A DNA stretch of 44,645 nt, taken from Kitasatospora sp. Root107. Its GTDB lineage: Bacteria; Actinomycetota; Actinomycetes; Streptomycetales; Streptomycetaceae. Below, in pieces: positions 1-8,031 of this stretch (its first letter is position 1; every line of letters starts with the position of its first letter). A program made the position numbers and the translations under genes. The notes beneath the pieces are model-generated. The model made no database searches and was not told where the DNA came from. It saw only the letters and a list, made by a program, of their open reading frames with translations. The stretch lies in the NCBI RefSeq assembly GCF_001424875.1, contig NZ_LMCT01000006.1:125018-169662 (forward strand). Reading direction: 5' to 3'.

Positions 1-176
1 AGGGCCCGGCCGCAGGGACTGCGGGCCTCCCGGATGCTGTTCATGTGCTCGACGCGGGTCCAGCCGTGGTCGTTGACCAGCAGCGCGGTGGCGCGGTTGA
101 AGTCGTACGGGCCGCCGGCCAGGTACCGGGGCCGGACGTGGACAAGCGGCGGCGGGCCGTGGGGGTCCTCGGGGAT
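1..176 (-). CDS. DUF317-type protein, N-terminal part (runs off left edge)
   Basis: Only the first 58 codons lie in the window. The peptide carries a RPRYLAGGPYDFN segment followed by ALLVNDHGWTRV, which resembles the SPRYLAG...GW opening of DUF317 proteins; these are common on Streptomyces conjugative elements and their role is unknown. Third codon positions are almost all G/C. In this frame there is no ATG, GTG or TTG back to the TGA at 300-302. A perfect AGGAGG (182-187) sits 5 nt before an ATC codon at 174-176, exactly where coding quality begins, so I place the start at ATC. The frame call is firm; the ATC start is inference. It lies downstream of the gene ending at 300 and is probably co-transcribed with it. 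Confidence 0.6.
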   Translation of the reverse strand, partial: MPEDPHGPPPLVHVRPRYLAGGPYDFNRATALLVNDHGWTRVEHMNSIREARSPCGRA

Positions 177-299
177 CGGTGCCTCCTGGTGGGGCAGTTG
201 GTAGTCAGCGGGTGCGCCGACACCGGCCGCTCGTTGCGGAGCTGCTGATCGCCATACGGGATCGGGCGGCGCGTGGCGAGGCGGCGGCGTTGGTTCGCG

Positions 300-1142
300 T
301 CAGCGTCCGCGGGCGGGGTCGGGCGGTGTGGGTCCAGCCTGCGGCGGTGCGGCGGGCGGCCCTGGCCGGGAGTGGATCTGGGTGCTTCGTCCGCGGGCGG
401 CGGCGGCCCGGGCGCTGTCCTCCTCGGCGGGGATCGGGGGCAGCGGCTGGCTGGTGTCCTGGGTCCAGTCGCTCGCGGCCGCCCAGGTCTCGAAGCCGCC
501 TTCGCGCAGGGTGTAGGTGTCGGCTCGCATGTCGATCTCCTCGAAGAACACGCGGTACTCGGGCTGGCCGGGGAGCTGCTGGGTGTCGCGGGCGATGGCC
601 CAGGTGTAGAAGGAGTACTGCAGCCGGGCTGCCCACTCGGGGCCGGAGCTGGGAAGGCCCTCCGTGCCGCGCTCGGGGTCGGTGACCGTGTCGTCCGTGT
701 AGTCGTCGCGGATGTCGAAGCGGTCGCCGGACAGACGCAGGCGCTCCTCCAGGTCGGTGGTCGCCGAGTCCGCGGGCGCGACGGCGCCGTCGGACTGCCG
801 GGCGATGACCGTCGGGTCGGCGCCGCGGGCGATGAGCCAGCGCTGTGCGAGAGCGACCAGCGGCTCGCGGGAGTAGTCGAAGCGGAAGGTGCCCGCGTCC
901 AGGTCGCGGTGCACGTGGATGGCCGCGATCTGCGGCAGCCCGGGCACATCCCAGGTCATCGAGCCGTCGTAGACCACGTAGTAGCTATCGGTCGGCTGGG
1001 CGGCGTGCGGGGCGGAGCGGTGCTCCTGGGCGAGGGGTCGGAGGCAGTCAAGGACGCGGCTGAGCTGCGACTCGGCGGAGTCGTCCGCGTCGGTGACTGG
1101 CTCCAGCTCCTCGACGAGGAAGTCGAGGTCGGTGGCTTCGAT
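300..1142 (-). CDS. Uncharacterised acidic protein with Arg-terminated tail
   Basis: About 280 residues; I do not recognise a family. The body is mixed alpha/beta-looking and acidic (for example YYVVYDGSMTWDVPGLPQ and QYSFYTWAIARDTQQL). From about residue 240 it turns into a low-complexity tail with SARAAAARGRSTQ, then a Pro-rich stretch ending PARGR, the tail type seen on many proteins here. The first conventional start is GTG at 975-977, but the same frame stays coding-like for 55 more codons upstream. An AAGGA (1149-1153) stands 6 nt before ATC at 1140-1142, directly after the TAA (1152-1154) that ends the preceding gene. I therefore place the start at ATC 1142; starting at GTG 977 gives 225 residues. 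Confidence 0.55.
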   Translation of the reverse strand: MEATDLDFLVEELEPVTDADDSAESQLSRVLDCLRPLAQEHRSAPHAAQPTDSYYVVYDGSMTWDVPGLPQIAAIHVHRDLDAGTFRFDYSREPLVALAQRWLIARGADPTVIARQSDGAVAPADSATTDLEERLRLSGDRFDIRDDYTDDTVTDPERGTEGLPSSGPEWAARLQYSFYTWAIARDTQQLPGQPEYRVFFEEIDMRADTYTLREGGFETWAAASDWTQDTSQPLPPIPAEEDSARAAAARGRSTQIHSRPGPPAAPPQAGPTPPDPARGR

Positions 1143-1151
1143 CGGGTGTCC

Positions 1152-1532
1152 TTAAAGCGGGGCGGGCTGGCGGGGAGAAAGTCCGGCGGCAGACAGACCG
1201 CGGTACCGGCCGGGCGGATGCGCGGTGGTGGTGCTGGGTGCCTCGTCCGTCGGCGTGGCACTGGACGCCGGGACCGGGGCGGCGGAGGGTGCGTTGCTTC
1301 GGACGCGGGCCGCGTGGGCTGCCGGGGAGAGCCGCTCGTCGGCGTCCGGGACGAACGCGTTGACGCTGACGTTCTCGGCGGTGAACCGCAGCGTCCGGAA
1401 GGCCCCAGTGCGCAGCAGCGGTTCGGGGTCGGCGAGTTCCCGGGTGAACGCCGCGCAGGGCTGACGGTCACCATGTCGGAGGGGTCGAACCAGTCCTGGC
1501 GCTCGATCAGGTCGCGGAGCAGGAGCGGACAT
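1152..1532 (-). CDS. Small uncharacterised protein with compensated frameshift
   Basis: An open frame of 126 residues starting ATG (1530-1532) with GGAAA 5 nt upstream. The coding signal switches frame inside it. Codons for roughly residues 7-27 are A/T-rich at position 3 as read, while the neighbouring frame there gives RDLIERQDWFDPSDMVTVS with G/C third positions. After that the ATG frame becomes coding-like again (AAFTRELADPEPLLR, then FTAENVSVNAFVPDADERL). One extra base near the start and two extra bases near 1460 would explain this and restore the frame overall. Family unknown. The C-terminal part is Ala/Pro/Ser-rich, with an AARVRSNAPS block like other tails here, but it does not end in Arg. 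Confidence 0.45.
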   Translation of the reverse strand: MSAPAPRPDRAPGLVRPLRHGDRQPCAAFTRELADPEPLLRTGAFRTLRFTAENVSVNAFVPDADERLSPAAHAARVRSNAPSAAPVPASSATPTDEAPSTTTAHPPGRYRGLSAAGLSPRQPAPL

Positions 1533-1560
1533 AGAGATTTCCGGAAGTGGGGAGCAGTGG

Positions 1561-3030
1561 TCAGCGGGTGCGTTTGGCCTGTGGGCCGAGGAGTCCGGTG
1601 GGCCGGGGGGTGTCGGCGCGGGGGGCAGTGGTGATCACGGCTGCGGCGGGGCTGCGGCTGCGCGAGGCCCGGGCAGCTGGTGAGAGCGTGACGTCGGCCG
1701 TCTCCAGACGGACAGCGCCGAGGAACTGCTGCGGGATCCGGTGGGTGTGGCGGTGGACGGGAGCTGGGTCGGATACGGCTGCGGAGAGAGCGCGGACGAG
1801 GTGGAGGGGGGTGAGGGGGGACACTGCGGCGCGCCAGCGGTGGCCCGGTGCTCCGGTGACGTCGATGGAGGCTCCCCAGTGCGTGGTCTGTGTGAGGGCG
1901 TCGGCGGCCCTTGTGCCGGGGACGAGCCGGCCGTGGGTGATCCGGGCGGTGGCGTGTCCGTCGGGCGAGATCAGGTGAAGGTCGGCGTCGTCGGTGTGCG
2001 TGACCCACCCGGCGGCGGTGAGCGGCTGCACGGAGTCGCCGACGCTCATGCCGGGTCCGGGGCCGAACGAGGCTGAGGTGCCGAGGTCGATGTCGGTGGC
2101 GAGGGAGTCGGTGAGGCTGTCCAGCCAGGCGGCGGTGATCTCGGGTGGGACCGTGTCGGTGAACTCGGCCGTCCACACCGGGCGGGGCTCGGGCCCGTAC
2201 GGCCCCACGGTCACCAGCACGCCCTGGCCGGGTCCGCTGTCGGCCCGCGCCCGCCCGCAGGAACTCTCCATCCGCCCGGGCCTGGTCTGGTGCCACAGGG
2301 CCGAGGCGTCCGGGAGCGGCGCCGGCCCGGAATTGGTGCCGGCCAGCTGGCGGGGCGAGACGAGCACCCGTTGCGGGGTCCGCGGCTGCATCACCTCGGC
2401 AGATATCCGCTGCCGGTGCGCGGTGGGCAACTCGTCGAGCGAGCGCACGGCCGGGCGCAGCAGGGTGGCTGCGGCTGCTTGGAGGAGGACTGCGGGGGTG
2501 CGGGAGCTGAAGGTGGTGTTCCAGGTGCCGCGTTCGGCGGCGCCGGTCAGCACGGTGGTGGCGTCGTCGGTGGCCAGGGGGCGGGTGAGGGCGGCGAGGC
2601 GGTCTGGGGCCATCAGGATCTCGTGGCCGTCGCGTTGCTGGAATGCCCAGCCGCCGTGGCGCAGTACGCCGAGGGCTGCGTCTTGGCCGGGCAACGGGTA
2701 CGTGAGCTGCAGCGGCCAGTGCTCGAGTCCGTGGGCGAGGGTGTAGAGGAACGAGGCCGCGATCTCGGAGGGCGCGTGGTCGTCGAAGGTGGCGCTCCAG
2801 CGGTGGCGGGTCCGGTGGGGGCTGGGCGCGGTGACCTCCCACCGGGCCGGGTCCGGCCGCCAGGCCAGGAGCGCCTGCCGGTCGGGGCTGGCGAGCAGGA
2901 TGGCGTCGCCGGCCGACGGTGGGGTGGTCCAGCCGAAGTGGGTGACGAGGTTGAACGCGAAGTCGCTGTCGCCGCGGCCGGCCAGGTGGAGCGGGGAGAG
3001 GAGGGCATGGTCGGCGGGGGCAGTGGGCAC
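1561..3030 (-). CDS. DUF317-domain protein with repeated domain and Arg tail
   Basis: 489 residues from GTG at 3028-3030. It has at least two DUF317-like units. The first starts SPLHLAGRGDSDF with GWTTPPSAGDAILL and WSATFDDHAPSEI (residues about 12-95); the second starts VSPRQLAGTNSG (around residue 225) with WTAEFTDTVPPEITAAWL. DUF317 proteins are abundant on actinomycete plasmids and conjugative islands, and their function has not been established. The C-terminus is a low-complexity tail, AARASRSRSPAAAV followed about 15 residues later by GPQAKRTR. The stop TGA is 28 nt before the next gene. Confidence 0.8.
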   Translation of the reverse strand: MPTAPADHALLSPLHLAGRGDSDFAFNLVTHFGWTTPPSAGDAILLASPDRQALLAWRPDPARWEVTAPSPHRTRHRWSATFDDHAPSEIAASFLYTLAHGLEHWPLQLTYPLPGQDAALGVLRHGGWAFQQRDGHEILMAPDRLAALTRPLATDDATTVLTGAAERGTWNTTFSSRTPAVLLQAAAATLLRPAVRSLDELPTAHRQRISAEVMQPRTPQRVLVSPRQLAGTNSGPAPLPDASALWHQTRPGRMESSCGRARADSGPGQGVLVTVGPYGPEPRPVWTAEFTDTVPPEITAAWLDSLTDSLATDIDLGTSASFGPGPGMSVGDSVQPLTAAGWVTHTDDADLHLISPDGHATARITHGRLVPGTRAADALTQTTHWGASIDVTGAPGHRWRAAVSPLTPLHLVRALSAAVSDPAPVHRHTHRIPQQFLGAVRLETADVTLSPAARASRSRSPAAAVITTAPRADTPRPTGLLGPQAKRTR

Positions 3031-3060
3031 ACGGGTCTTTCTGGGCAGGGGCCCGGCGGG

Positions 3061-3993
3061 TCAACGCCGTGGCGCGGAGGTGGCGGAGGTGATCGGCGGC
3101 GCCGGTGTCGACGACGTGACGGCCGCGGTGAAGGAGAGGAGCCGGGTTCGGGCGCGGGCTGCCTCGGTCCGGGGCGCGGGTGGTGGCTCGTCGAGGGAGT
3201 CGGCGGCGCGGCGCAGCAGGGCGCAACTCTCCGCCGGGGACCGCTCGGACAGGCGGCGCAGCTGGTGAGGGATGCCGGGGTCGAACAACGAGCGGTTGTC
3301 GACGCCGGCGGCCGCCAGAACGGCCTGCACGGCAGCCGCCTCGAACAGGGGCGCCAAGTCGTAGTCGAACTCGAAGCGGTCACAGATGTATTCGCCGCCG
3401 CCGGCCAGCACCTCGGCGAGGCCGGAAGGCTCGTCCGCGACGCGGAGCTCGGCGACGAGCAGCAGGGTGCGCACGGCGTTGCTCAGCAGGGCGGAGTCGG
3501 CGTCCTGGCTCGTGAAGGGCAGATCGGCGGTGGAGTTGATGCGCTCCAGGACCTGGTGGATCGCCTGGGTGTAGCGGGGCAGGAGCCTTTCGCTGATCGC
3601 GGCGGCTGCGCGGGCCGGGTCCGGGTCGACCGCGATGCCGTGCGGTGCCAGGTCCTCGTGGTCGTAGGCGGAGCCGAACGCCTCGGGCAGCAGGGCGGCG
3701 ACGATGTACTGGCCGGTGTGCGGGCGCGGGCGGGGCAGGACGAACAGCTCGCGTCCGCCGGGACCGCGCAGGAGCCCGGCGGAGTCGTAGACGAATTCGC
3801 CCAGGGCCCAGGAGGCGTGGGCGAGGTCCCACAGCCGGGCGTCCATCTCGCAGCGGGCGCCCGAGGTGGCCAGGGAGGCGGAGGACGCTGTCCACTGGCC
3901 GGGCAGGCGCGGTGCGAGCGCCCCGGTGAAGGTGGCCAGAGCCTGGTCGGGCCTGGAACGGCGGTCTGGGGGTGCGGAGTTGGTGCTGCTCAA
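3061..3993 (-). CDS. Uncharacterised 310-aa protein with Arg tail
   Basis: Starts at TTG 3991-3993, with GAGGA a few nt upstream; all upstream alternatives in frame lose coding character. The protein is soluble and mixed (segments DARLWDLAHASWALGEFVYD, TGQYIVAALLPEAFGSAYDH, and CDRFEFDYDLAPLFEAAA). The second half is mostly helical (AVRTLLLVAELRVADEPSGL). I do not recognise a family. It ends with the tail type of this element: EAARARTRLLSFTAAV, a Pro/Thr/Ser stretch, then SAPRR. The next gene upstream ends at 4215, leaving a 221-bp gap that probably holds a promoter. Confidence 0.7.
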   Translation of the reverse strand: MSSTNSAPPDRRSRPDQALATFTGALAPRLPGQWTASSASLATSGARCEMDARLWDLAHASWALGEFVYDSAGLLRGPGGRELFVLPRPRPHTGQYIVAALLPEAFGSAYDHEDLAPHGIAVDPDPARAAAAISERLLPRYTQAIHQVLERINSTADLPFTSQDADSALLSNAVRTLLLVAELRVADEPSGLAEVLAGGGEYICDRFEFDYDLAPLFEAAAVQAVLAAAGVDNRSLFDPGIPHQLRRLSERSPAESCALLRRAADSLDEPPPAPRTEAARARTRLLSFTAAVTSSTPAPPITSATSAPRR

Positions 3994-4214
3994 CGGTTCC
4001 TCATGGCTGGGGGCGGCTGGTCGGGCAAGCCGGTGCCGGGCCAGGAAATCGACAACTGACTGAGGTTGTGGATTTGTGCGGCCATCGGTTGTCGAGGTCG
4101 GCCTGTCCCGGCCGGGTGTCGGGTGCGTCGGGTGGGTGGCGGTGCCCCGGCCCGGCGGCGTGTTGTCGGCGAGGCACGGTCGCAGGCGCGGAACTGCTCG
4201 GGCCGGAAGCGCGG
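3994..4214. promoter_or_regulatory. 221-bp intergenic region, candidate promoter for the 3061-3993 gene
   Basis: No convincing coding frame on either strand. It holds an imperfect inverted repeat of ACAAC and GTTGT separated by 9 nt around 4050-4068. The 10-mer GACAACTGAC inside it also occurs in the repeat-rich control region near 42870. I cannot identify -35/-10 boxes with confidence. Confidence 0.3.
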
Positions 4215-5033
4215 TCAGCGGCCAGGGCGCTTGGGCGTGGGTGCCTCGGTTGCCAGCGCGGCGCCTGCGGAGGGTGCCATCGTGTCGATGGCAGTGCTGC
4301 GGGCTCGGCCCCGGGCGGTGGAAGCAGCCACCCGATCGGCCGGGAAGTACGTGCTGTGCCAGTCGCCGAGCGCGTCGTACACGCCGCCCAGGCGCCTGAG
4401 AGCGACGATCGCGGCATGAGCGTCATCGCTCCCCCGCCCGGCCTCGTCGGCGGGCGCGGACAGCGGCAGGTGGTTGGCAAGTTCCGTGGCGCCGGCGGTG
4501 TGCAGTGCGGCGGCAAGGGTCTGTCGGGAAGCCGGGGCATCCCGCAGTTGCTGGACTGCCGTGAGGGTGGCCGGGGAGGCGGCGAGGTGCATGACCCGCT
4601 CGATGGTCATCGCGACGGGCTGGGCCATCGCCGGGTCATTAAGGCCGAGGGATCGGGCGGCCAGGACTGCAGTGGTCCAGGCCGGCCACAGGTCGCGGCC
4701 GGCCTCGGTGCTGGCCTGCCGTTCGATGTTGTAGTTGCCGGTGTGGGCGAGAAGCCGGATGTCCTGCAGGCGTCGCAGGTGGTCCTGGACCTCGCCCGGC
4801 GGGATGTCCTCGATGGCAGGTCCGCCGTTCGGTCGGGCCTCGGGGTGCATCTCGTAGTAGCGGGCGCCGAGCAGGACCCGGATGGTGCCGGGCGGTGCCA
4901 GCAGCTGCAGGGCGTGCTCGATGTGCGGGTCGGGTGTGGTGGTCAGTTGGAGTTCCTGGGGCCGGGCCGGTGGGTGGGAGCGGAAGGGTGGGGGCTGCGG
5001 GGGTGGCGGCTGCAATTCGCTTACGGGGGTCAG
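4215..5033 (-). CDS. Uncharacterised protein with N-terminal Pro-rich segment and Arg tail
   Basis: About 272 residues. The coding frame runs right up to the TGA (5030-5032) of the upstream DUF4259 gene, and a CTG at 5031-5033 overlaps that stop as CTGA, so I take CTG as the start. In-frame TTG at 5013-5015 and a later CTG (4944-4946) with AGGA upstream are alternatives. The first 35 residues are Pro-rich; a helical body follows (HIEHALQLLAPPGTIRVLLG, PAMAQPVAMTIERVMHLAAS). The end carries ASTARGRARSTAID and finally TPKRPGR, matching the shared tail. Family not recognised. Confidence 0.6.
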   Translation of the reverse strand: MTPVSELQPPPPQPPPFRSHPPARPQELQLTTTPDPHIEHALQLLAPPGTIRVLLGARYYEMHPEARPNGGPAIEDIPPGEVQDHLRRLQDIRLLAHTGNYNIERQASTEAGRDLWPAWTTAVLAARSLGLNDPAMAQPVAMTIERVMHLAASPATLTAVQQLRDAPASRQTLAAALHTAGATELANHLPLSAPADEAGRGSDDAHAAIVALRRLGGVYDALGDWHSTYFPADRVAASTARGRARSTAIDTMAPSAGAALATEAPTPKRPGR

Positions 5034-5962
5034 CGGTTGCGTGCTGCAGGAGGTGTGGTGGTCGGCTGGAGTGGCGGAGCCGTTGTGGGAAGTGCGGCGG
5101 GGGCAGCGGTGGTGCGACCGCGGGCGGAGGCGACCCGTTCGCTGACGGTGGGCGCCGGGGACAGCTCTCGGTACAGGTCGATCAGGCCCGTCAGGTGCTG
5201 GTGGCGTTCGGCGCGTGCGGCCAGGGGCCTGCTGAGCACGGTGTGGAGCATGAAGGCCGGCACGTCGCCCGAGTGGAGCTCGCGGATCTCGCCGTCGGCG
5301 AGTGTCTGGAGCTGGCGTCGGACGGCGTCCAGGCGGGTGAGGGCGGTGTCGACGGTTTGGAGCAGCTCCTTGTGGGCGTCGTCGAGCCGCAGCGCCGCCT
5401 GGTTGAGCTGCCGCACGAGCAGGCCACGGGGGCCGCTTTCCCCTGCGCCGGGCAGGGTCCGGATGCGGTTCACCCCGAGCGCCTCGTGGACCGTGCGGGT
5501 GCCGAGTTCGTGGGCCAGCAGCGGCTTGGGGACGTAGGCGACGGTGTACGGGGTCGTCGAGTCGAGGACGGTGCGCAGGCCCTCGATGCCCTCCAGCCAC
5601 TGCTCGCCCCGGTCACGCGCACCGGCACAGGTCCAGCCGTCGACGTGGCGTTGTGCGTCAAGCAGCACGAGGTCGAGCGCGGCGGATGCCACCCGGCGCA
5701 GGCGCGCCGGCAGCTCGGGGATCAGGTCCTGCGGGCCGTAGCCGGAGGTGACGGGCAGGCCGCCGGGGCACTGTGCGGCGACCAGTGCGGCGGCCGCGAT
5801 GGCCTCGTCCATGAGGTAGTCGTCCGGGTCGGACGCGCCGGTGTACCGGGTCAGGCGGTGCTCGATGACGATGTGGCGTTCGCCCGCACGGGCGAGGTCG
5901 ACCTCGCTGGCGAACTCGCTCGCGTGGTCACTGTCGAACGGGCCGATGCCCCAGGAACCCAT
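5030..5962 (-). CDS. DUF4259-domain protein fused to helical module and Arg tail
   Basis: 310 residues, ATG start. The N-terminus MGSWGIGPFDSDHASEF is the signature of DUF4259 (residues about 1-130, including PDDYLMDEAIAAAALVAAQC), a small family of unknown function often found near immunity or accessory loci. Residues about 180-270 form a helical module (RLDDAHKELLQTVDTALTRL, then ERHQHLTGLIDLYREL) that resembles the modules in the next two genes downstream. The end is ASARGRTTAAPA, a Thr/Pro stretch and PPAARNR. Its CGC-TGA end supplies the CTGA overlap to the next gene. Confidence 0.8.
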   Translation of the reverse strand: MGSWGIGPFDSDHASEFASEVDLARAGERHIVIEHRLTRYTGASDPDDYLMDEAIAAAALVAAQCPGGLPVTSGYGPQDLIPELPARLRRVASAALDLVLLDAQRHVDGWTCAGARDRGEQWLEGIEGLRTVLDSTTPYTVAYVPKPLLAHELGTRTVHEALGVNRIRTLPGAGESGPRGLLVRQLNQAALRLDDAHKELLQTVDTALTRLDAVRRQLQTLADGEIRELHSGDVPAFMLHTVLSRPLAARAERHQHLTGLIDLYRELSPAPTVSERVASARGRTTAAPAALPTTAPPLQPTTTPPAARNR

Positions 5963-5996
5963 CGGGCGGATACTCCTCTGTTCGTCGGGAAGGCGG

Positions 5997-6521
5997 TCAA
6001 CGGCGGGCGTTGTTTGTGCTGGCGGGTGCGGGCGGGCCGGCGGCCGCAGTCGCGGCCGTGGAGACGGCGTCCGGCGATGGGGCGGCGCTGGTGCGGGCCA
6101 GTGCGGCGTCGCGTCGCACCGTGTCGGCGGGCTCGTTGGCCTGCCGGTAGAGGTGGATGGCCATGCCGAGCTGCTCGACGGCGAGGTCGTAGCGGGCGGC
6201 GAGCGTCTCGATGTCGCTGCCGAGGGTGCGCAGGACGCCCCAGGACTGGATGTCGCGGTGGTCGCCGTTGCGTGTGCGGGTAAGGCGCGTGATCACGTGG
6301 TCGGCGTTGCGGCGGAGCTCGTCGTCGAAGTTGTCGACGCGGTGTGCCTGCCGCTCGACCAGGCGGGCGAGGGTGCGCAGCTCCCCCGGTTCGGGGTGCC
6401 GGTCCGGGAGTCCGTAGGTGTCGAGGCCGAGGCGGTCCAGGACGAGCAGGCGTCCCGCGAAGGCGGGTCTGCCGTCGACCAGGCGCGCCGGTGCCGGACC
6501 GCTGGCGGGGTTCTTGGTCAT
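5997..6521 (-). CDS. Small helical protein, paralogue of neighbouring modules
   Basis: 174 residues. The ATG overlaps the upstream stop as ATGA (6518-6521), implying translational coupling. It is almost entirely helical: ERQAHRVDNFDDELRRNADH, then ETLAARYDLAVEQLGMAIHL. The spacing of these two helices matches the DUF4259-fused protein (5030-5962) and the protein at 6518-7336. The tail is Ala/Pro/Thr-rich and ends NNARR. No enzymatic motif; function unknown. Confidence 0.7.
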   Translation of the reverse strand: MTKNPASGPAPARLVDGRPAFAGRLLVLDRLGLDTYGLPDRHPEPGELRTLARLVERQAHRVDNFDDELRRNADHVITRLTRTRNGDHRDIQSWGVLRTLGSDIETLAARYDLAVEQLGMAIHLYRQANEPADTVRRDAALARTSAAPSPDAVSTAATAAAGPPAPASTNNARR

Positions 6522-7336
6522 CGTGCTCCCGGGGTGGTGCGAGGCGGGTGGACGCTGACCGGCGGCGTCGGGCCCGCGTTGCCTGGCAGTGAGATGGGCA
6601 GGGGGGTCCGGGCCGGGGAGGTTCCCGCGAGGGAGGCGCGCAGGCGGGCACCTGCGTCGGTGAGCCGGAGCTTCTGTCCGAAGTACAGGTTCGTGCTGGT
6701 GTCGCGCACGATGAGTTTGCGCTCGATCAGGGAGTTCACCGACGCGGGACTGAGGCGCTGGCCCCCTGCGCTGATCTTCGTGCCCTGGCGGATGCTTGTC
6801 TCGCGGACGGTGACCGTACCGAGGGCGACGGCGTCCAGGACCTGCTTCTGCGGGTCGCTGAGTTTCGCCTCCCGGCGCGGCGGTGAGTTGGTGCGGGCCT
6901 TGCTCTCGGCCTCCGCGGCGGGCGGTGGGCTGGAGGCTGCGGAGGTGAGGACCTTGTGCAGTTCGGTGAGGGCCTCCAGGTGCTGGTGGAGCTCGGCGCG
7001 GCGGGCGACGAGGAGGTCCAGCGACTGGGCGGTGCTGCCGAGCACGCCGTGAGTCTGCGGCAGATCGACGTCCGCACCGTCGATGACGCGCTGCATGTCA
7101 CGCCGGATGCTGGAGGCCAGCGCCACCAGGTTCTGCTGGACGTGGTCCAGGCGGCGGGCGGTGCGGTGGACCTCGCTGGTCAGGCGGCCGAGCGGGGTGT
7201 CGTCCTCGTCGTGCCAGCCGGGCGTTGCCGTCAGCCGCTCGACGCCGAGGGCGCGCAGGACCAGCGCGGTGCCGACCCTGGTCGGGTCCGCAGTGGGCCG
7301 TGCAGGAGCCGGTGGATCCGGCTGGGTCACCGCCAC
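6518..7336 (-). CDS. Helical module plus winged-helix DNA-binding domain
   Basis: 272 residues from GTG (7334-7336). The in-frame GTG at 7328-7330 that overlaps the HAD stop as GTGA is an equally good start. Residues about 45-135 are helical, with RRAELHQHLEALTELHKVL resembling neighbouring paralogues. Residues about 155-240 read as a MarR-like winged helix: LSDPQKQVLDAVALGTVTV, RLSPASVNSLIERKLIVRD, then FGQKLRLTDAGARLRA. A role as a regulator of the element is plausible (inference). It ends RTTPGAR. Confidence 0.65.
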   Translation of the reverse strand: MAVTQPDPPAPARPTADPTRVGTALVLRALGVERLTATPGWHDEDDTPLGRLTSEVHRTARRLDHVQQNLVALASSIRRDMQRVIDGADVDLPQTHGVLGSTAQSLDLLVARRAELHQHLEALTELHKVLTSAASSPPPAAEAESKARTNSPPRREAKLSDPQKQVLDAVALGTVTVRETSIRQGTKISAGGQRLSPASVNSLIERKLIVRDTSTNLYFGQKLRLTDAGARLRASLAGTSPARTPLPISLPGNAGPTPPVSVHPPRTTPGAR

Positions 7337-8031
7337 GGGCGGACTCCCTGGCGTTCGGCGACGGCGGCGAGCCCGGCGTGGACGGCTTCGTCGAGGGTGC
7401 TGACGACCGGGACTCCGGCGCCTGCCAGGCGTTCGGCGCTGTGCAGGCCGCCGCTGTACAGGACGGGGACGGCGCCGACCGCGCGGGCGGCGACCGCATC
7501 GTCCGCACTGTCGCCGATCACGACCACGGTGGCCGGGTCGACGTTAGGGCCGAGCGCGGCCAGGTGCGCCGTCAGAGCGGGGGCTTTGCTGGTGGCCGAG
7601 GGCCCGACGCGGCCGTCGACCCGGTCCAGCAGCCCGGCGATACCGACCTGGTGGACCTCGCGCAGCAGCCGCTCGTGCGGGGCCAGGGAAAGCAGGGACT
7701 GGCCGATGCCTCGGGCGCGCAGGGTCATCATCCACGACCGGGCTCCCGCGGTCAGCCGGACCGGACGCTGGTCGAGTACGGCGAGGAAAGCGGCGTCGTT
7801 GGACTCCCACTCCTGGTCGCTGATCGTGCGTCCGAGGAGGTGGTCGTAGAACGAGCGGATCGGCACCCGGTGCTGGGAGCGGTAGGTGTCCACGCTGACC
7901 GGCTTGCCGCCGAGCGCGGGCAAGGTGGCGTTGAGGGCGGCGACGTGGTCGTCCACGTCATCGCGGACGGTGCCGTTCCAGTCCCAGACGATGCGTGCGG
8001 TGACAGGGGAGGTGGTGGTGCGGTGGGTCAA
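7327..8031 (-). CDS. HAD-superfamily hydrolase
   Basis: 234 residues. The TTG start overlaps the MFS gene stop as TTGA, with GGAG 8 nt upstream. HAD motifs are visible: motif I VWDWNGTVRDD near residue 15 (DWNGT variant, with Asn in place of the second Asp), a lysine in SATSKAPALTAHL, and motif IV VVIGDSADDAVAA with its acidic pair. HAD enzymes of this size are usually phosphatases or phosphatase-like sugar phosphate enzymes; the substrate cannot be read from sequence. Coupling to an MFS transporter suggests a metabolic or export side function of the element. Confidence 0.85.
   Translation of the reverse strand: MTHRTTTSPVTARIVWDWNGTVRDDVDDHVAALNATLPALGGKPVSVDTYRSQHRVPIRSFYDHLLGRTISDQEWESNDAAFLAVLDQRPVRLTAGARSWMMTLRARGIGQSLLSLAPHERLLREVHQVGIAGLLDRVDGRVGPSATSKAPALTAHLAALGPNVDPATVVVIGDSADDAVAARAVGAVPVLYSGGLHSAERLAGAGVPVVSTLDEAVHAGLAAVAERQGVRPWR

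Noticed and set aside
956..3226. Minus-strand open frame of 756 codons
   Set aside because: Arg/Pro/His-rich shadow of the DUF317 gene for most of its length. Only a short stretch near 1460-1530 is coding-like and belongs to the frameshifted small gene.
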